The notes under the pieces are model-generated. The model ran no database searches and was not told the DNA's origin. It saw only the letters and a program-made list of their open reading frames with translations. 9,747 nucleotides of DNA, from positions 2,014-11,760 of the forward strand of contig DNVL01000080.1 in NCBI GenBank assembly GCA_003507515.1, given 5' to 3'. Shown piece after piece: positions 6,958-9,747 of this stretch (the first letter of the stretch is position 1; each line of letters begins with the position of its first letter). The stretch comes from Legionella sp. (GTDB lineage: Bacteria > Pseudomonadota > Gammaproteobacteria > Legionellales > Legionellaceae). The position numbers and the translations under genes are program-made.

Positions 6958-7800
6958 TTGAACAGTCAAGAACTCGTTTTAGAGTGTGAAAATGTGGTTT
7001 TGCGATGCCAGACGTGGGGGGATCCAAATCTTCCTCCCTTGCTTGCACTACACGGGTGGTTGGATAACTCATCCAGTTTTATGCCAATAGGTGAGTTGAT
7101 CCGCAGCCATTATGTCGTTGCTCCTGATCTGGTTGGGCATGGTTGCTCACAGCATCTACCTTTAAACATGGTATACACGTTAGAGACACACGTGGTGATG
7201 CTCTTGTGTATGCTAGACAAGCTCAATTGGAAAACATTTGCTGTCTTAGGGCATTCTCTAGGTGGTGGCATAGGTTTAGCGATAGCCGCGGCACTTTCAT
7301 CTCGTATTACCCATGTGATCATGCTCGATAAGCTGGGTCCTCCAACCCTCGCTGAGGATGGCTACGTTGCACAGTTTAGACTCAATCTGCAAAGTAGGTT
7401 GCGTCGATCGAATGAACGACACGTTATTTATACATCACAAGAACAAGCCATTGAAATCCGTCGTTCTATGTCGAATTGTTCGGAAAAAACTGCTCGTCTA
7501 CTGGCTGAGCGTGATCTTATGCCGGTTGATGGAGGCTTTGTTTCACGATCGGATAGACGATTGCAATTTAAATCGCATCGCTCGATCACGGAAAATCACT
7601 ATCAGCGCTTGTTAGAGGCGGTGACATGTCCTACGTTACTCATTAAAGCTGAGTCTGGCATGTTAAAAGGGCTCGATTTAAATCAGGAAGCGAGTTACTT
7701 GCATGATTTTAGAATGATTGACGTTGCAGGCATTCATCATGTTCACATGGATGAGCCTGAGCATATTGCATCGATTATTAATCCATTTCTTAACCAATAA
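6958..7800 (+). CDS. Alpha/beta hydrolase, SERHL/CurM-thioesterase-like (possible stand-alone thioesterase)
   Basis: The 280-residue protein starts at TTG and belongs to the alpha/beta hydrolase fold. HGWLDN (His32-Gly33-Trp34) forms the oxyanion-hole loop, Ser100 in GHSLGG is the nucleophile, and His260 in GIHHVHMDEP is the catalytic histidine. The usual acid after strand 7 is missing: the PTLLIKAESG segment lacks GxxD. Instead Asp124 in MLDKLGPP lies at the end of strand 6. As I recall, the CurM thioesterase has its acid (a Glu) in a similar position. Other parallels with CurM TE are the VVAPDLxGHGxSxH segment and an R-x-x-x-P-x-x-GG-like lid region (about residues 181-200). It lies in the same operon as the sulfotransferase-bearing PKS that lacks a TE, so release of the acyl chain is an attractive role. 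A generic serine hydrolase remains possible. No signal peptide is seen. Confidence 0.85.
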   Translation: MNSQELVLECENVVLRCQTWGDPNLPPLLALHGWLDNSSSFMPIGELIRSHYVVAPDLVGHGCSQHLPLNMVYTLETHVVMLLCMLDKLNWKTFAVLGHSLGGGIGLAIAAALSSRITHVIMLDKLGPPTLAEDGYVAQFRLNLQSRLRRSNERHVIYTSQEQAIEIRRSMSNCSEKTARLLAERDLMPVDGGFVSRSDRRLQFKSHRSITENHYQRLLEAVTCPTLLIKAESGMLKGLDLNQEASYLHDFRMIDVAGIHHVHMDEPEHIASIINPFLNQ

Positions 7801-7806
7801 AGGGGG
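7801..7806 (+). promoter_or_regulatory. Ribosome binding site of the aminotransferase gene
   Basis: AGGGGG directly follows the hydrolase stop codon. Two adjacent ATGs follow, at 7809 and 7812. Spacing favours 7812 if the whole purine run pairs, so the N-terminus is uncertain by one residue. Confidence 0.65.
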
Positions 7807-7808
7807 TA

Positions 7809-8921
7809 ATGATGGTATCCAGAGGCCCCGAAGTGAAGGCGTACTTGCAGACAATGGCGGTCTATCCAGTAGGTGATTCCACGACGCATGGACAGCGTGC
7901 ACTGATTAACCTTGCTTCCAATGAAAATTCAATGCCGCTATCGGATGCGGTTCAACAGGCCTTAATTGAAGCGATGTCTTATGTAAATCGTTACTCAAAT
8001 AATACATGCATGGAAGTAATTGATGGATTAGCTGTTATGCACGCTATTGATCCTGAAAAATTGGTATGTGGTAATGGATCATCTGAGCTTATTTTTCTCT
8101 TGGCGGAAGCATTTGTGAGCGCCGGTGACGATGTTGTTATATGGAAACATGGCTACTTGCTCTATGAAACAGCAGCTCGCCGACTGGGCGCGTCCATTGT
8201 AAGGGCTGCGTCTTCTCAGTTTATGGACGTAAACGCATTACTTGATGCAGTGACCGAGCGGACCAAATTGGTATATATCGATAATCCAAATAATCCCAGT
8301 GGTGCCTACATCAGCATTGATGAGCTACGGTACCTGCGTCAGAATTTGCGGAAAGATATCTTATTGGTGATTGATGCGGCTTATGCTGAATATGTGGTTG
8401 CTGAGGACTATGACTGTGGGCAGCGATTGGTAGATGAATATGACAATGTATGTATGTTACGTTCGTTTTCTAAAATTTATGGATTAGCCGGTGCTCGTCT
8501 AGGTTGGATGTATGGTCCCCGAGAGGTCATCAAGGCGATCCGGATTTTGCAGCAACCGTCTTCGACCAGCATGGTGGCTCAACAGGCAGCCATTGTCGCC
8601 ATGCGAGAGCCAGAGCGCATCGTACACATATGCCATCAGAATCAATATTTGCGTAACCAATTTATCGACCAATGCATAACCCTTGGATTGAACCCACACT
8701 CAAGTCAGGCAAATTTTGTCCTAGTGGATTTCTTCTCTGAGCACGTTGCACGTCACGTTTTCTCCGAATTAAAACGGCACGGCATCCTTGTAAGACCTAT
8801 GGCGGCTTACAACTTGAAGAGTTATTTACGTTTTACTATAGGTATATCTCAAGAAATGGATACGTTATACGTTGTTCTTTTTGAAGTCATTACGCAGTTA
8901 TCGTTGAGTAAAAATAAATGA
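7809..8921 (+). CDS. HisC-like PLP-dependent aminotransferase (fold type I, class II)
   Basis: The 370-residue protein has the length and motif order of histidinol-phosphate aminotransferases. These are the N-terminal NLASNENSMP segment, the PLP-phosphate site GNGSSELI, NPNNPSG in the cofactor region, DAAYAEY carrying the PLP-ring aspartate, and the Schiff-base Lys222 in SFSKIYGLAGARLGW. Two C-terminal arginines, in LVRPM and LRFTIG, correspond to the HisC substrate-binding arginines. The substrate may therefore carry a phosphate or another anion. No other histidine-biosynthesis gene is nearby, and the gene is tightly packed in the biosynthetic operon. A pathway-specific transamination, or a CobD-like decarboxylation, is thus more likely than histidine synthesis. 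Overlap of its TGA with the next ATG (ATGA) indicates translational coupling to cysQ. The start may be 7812. Confidence 0.9.
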   Translation: MMVSRGPEVKAYLQTMAVYPVGDSTTHGQRALINLASNENSMPLSDAVQQALIEAMSYVNRYSNNTCMEVIDGLAVMHAIDPEKLVCGNGSSELIFLLAEAFVSAGDDVVIWKHGYLLYETAARRLGASIVRAASSQFMDVNALLDAVTERTKLVYIDNPNNPSGAYISIDELRYLRQNLRKDILLVIDAAYAEYVVAEDYDCGQRLVDEYDNVCMLRSFSKIYGLAGARLGWMYGPREVIKAIRILQQPSSTSMVAQQAAIVAMREPERIVHICHQNQYLRNQFIDQCITLGLNPHSSQANFVLVDFFSEHVARHVFSELKRHGILVRPMAAYNLKSYLRFTIGISQEMDTLYVVLFEVITQLSLSKNK

Positions 8922-9724
8922 TATTAAAACACGAATTTGAGTTGGAATTAGCGTTAGCCATCGCCGCCGTTCAGGAAGCATGTCTTGTTGTTATGGATCA
9001 TTATGATTCAGATCGAGTTGAGTATACGAATAAGATGGCGTCTAAATCTCCTGTGACGCAAGCAGATTTAGACGCCAACAGAATGATATGCAACCGGTTG
9101 GAAAAGTCGTTTAATTATCCTGTTCTTTCTGAAGAAAACAAAGATAATTTGTCTCGACTATCCGCAAATACAATATGGATTCTTGATCCATTGGATGGAA
9201 CGAAAGAATATATTGCTAAAAATGGTGAGTTTTCAATTAATCTAGCGTTAGTGGAAAATGGTTATCCGGTCTTGGGTGTGATTGCTCATCCCATAAAAAA
9301 TCGTATTTATTATGCGTCAAAAAATCAAGGGGCATTTATACGGTGTAATAAAAAAAATACACGTATTCACGTAAGAAATAACACTACATTAAACAACTTA
9401 ACCGTTGCGGTTAGCCGGTCACATATGGATGCTTGTGTAACTAGTGCCATCGACCGTATGGATAATTGCCAACAAATTTCCATGGGTAGCGCACTTAAAT
9501 ATTGCGCTGTGGCTGAAGGGGGAATTGATGCAACAATCCGTAAAACGCCTTTGCATGAGTGGGATATTGCAGCAGCGGATTGCATCGTGAGGGAGGCTGG
9601 TGGTGTTATCACTCATTTTTCTGGTGCGTCACTGCTATATAACAAAGAAAAGACACTAATAGATGAAGGAATCATTGTGAGTAATCCGTGTCTTCACACC
9701 CAACTTTTATCTTTATTTTTGTAA
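8918..9724 (+). CDS. cysQ: 3'(2'),5'-bisphosphate nucleotidase, CysQ family (PAP phosphatase)
   Basis: The 268-residue protein is a member of the Mg-dependent, Li-sensitive inositol-monophosphatase superfamily. Metal-binding elements are the SPVTQAD segment (residues 44-50), LSEEN at about 70, Asp90 and Asp93 in DPLDGT, and Asp216 in the segment EWDIAAAD followed by a REAGG element. The DGTKEYIAKNGEFS stretch is typical of CysQ rather than of SuhB-type inositol phosphatases. It converts PAP to AMP and phosphate in the cytosol. PAP is the by-product of PAPS-dependent sulfotransferases and inhibits them. Placement in the same operon as the PKS-fused sulfotransferase indicates a dedicated clean-up role, although it could also serve general sulfate assimilation. 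It starts on the ATGA overlap with the aminotransferase gene, so translation is probably coupled. Confidence 0.92.
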   Translation: MILKHEFELELALAIAAVQEACLVVMDHYDSDRVEYTNKMASKSPVTQADLDANRMICNRLEKSFNYPVLSEENKDNLSRLSANTIWILDPLDGTKEYIAKNGEFSINLALVENGYPVLGVIAHPIKNRIYYASKNQGAFIRCNKKNTRIHVRNNTTLNNLTVAVSRSHMDACVTSAIDRMDNCQQISMGSALKYCAVAEGGIDATIRKTPLHEWDIAAADCIVREAGGVITHFSGASLLYNKEKTLIDEGIIVSNPCLHTQLLSLFL

Positions 9725-9725
9725 C

Positions 9726-9729
9726 GGAG
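9726..9729 (+). promoter_or_regulatory. Ribosome binding site of the next gene
   Basis: GGAG lies 7 nt before the ATG at 9737 and directly follows the cysQ stop codon. It indicates that the operon continues. Confidence 0.65.
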
Positions 9730-9736
9730 TAATACG

Positions 9737-9747
9737 ATGGATCATCT
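9737..9747 (+). CDS. Start of a further gene, truncated by the window edge
   Basis: ATG GAT CAT (Met-Asp-His) begins 12 nt after the cysQ stop with a good ribosome binding site upstream. Only three complete codons are visible, so no function can be assigned. By context, a sulfate-activation gene (cysD, cysN or cysC) or a further tailoring or transport gene would be plausible, but nothing in the sequence shows it. Confidence 0.5.

Noticed and set aside
7809..8921. Assignment of the aminotransferase as the housekeeping histidine gene hisC
   Set aside because: No other histidine-biosynthesis genes are present and the gene is tightly coupled within a biosynthetic operon, so the symbol was withheld.

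Overview
The window looks like the 3' part of a hybrid NRPS/PKS natural-product gene cluster, or a stretch of its middle, from a Gram-negative, probably proteobacterial, host. The host call is tentative. It rests on the proteobacterial style of the CysQ and HisC-like proteins, clear Shine-Dalgarno sites, an overall base composition that looks mid-40s %GC by eye, and dense one-strand packing. No phylogenetic marker is present. All genes read on the + strand with overlaps or short gaps (8-nt overlap, 58 nt, 72 nt, 31 nt, 8-11 nt, 4-nt overlap, 12 nt), so they are likely one operon.

Layout. (1) 1-507: the C-terminal end of an NRPS, with the A-domain tail and a peptidyl carrier protein. (2) 500-4753: a one-module PKS with the order KS-AT-ACP, then a carrier-like region without the usual serine, then a PAPS-dependent sulfotransferase. 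It has no KR, DH, ER or thioesterase. (3) 4812-6173: a metal-dependent amidohydrolase of the TrzN/AtzA/SsnA type. (4) 6246-6926: a glutathione S-transferase-like protein. (5) 6958-7800: an alpha/beta hydrolase with resemblance to the decarboxylating thioesterase of CurM. (6) 7809-8921: a HisC-like PLP aminotransferase. (7) 8918-9724: a CysQ-type PAP phosphatase. (8) 9737 to the edge: the first codons of another gene with its own ribosome binding site.

How the parts may work together (inference). The NRPS passes an aminoacyl or peptidyl chain to the PKS module, which adds a malonyl-derived C2 unit. The C-terminal sulfotransferase moves a sulfuryl group from PAPS to a hydroxyl of the chain, and CysQ removes the inhibitory by-product PAP. 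In the CurM/Ols paradigm, sulfation of a beta-hydroxyl followed by thioesterase hydrolysis and decarboxylative elimination makes a terminal alkene. Here the thioesterase-like enzyme would be a separate protein. However, the module has no KR to make the beta-hydroxyl, so the product could instead be a stable sulfate ester, an enol-derived product, or something made with a trans-acting KR. The aminotransferase, amidohydrolase and GST are candidate tailoring enzymes. The combination does not match a pathway I can name, and it is the main point of interest in the window.

No RNA gene, CRISPR array, insertion sequence, convincing promoter or intrinsic terminator was seen. No gene-free stretch exceeds 300 bases.
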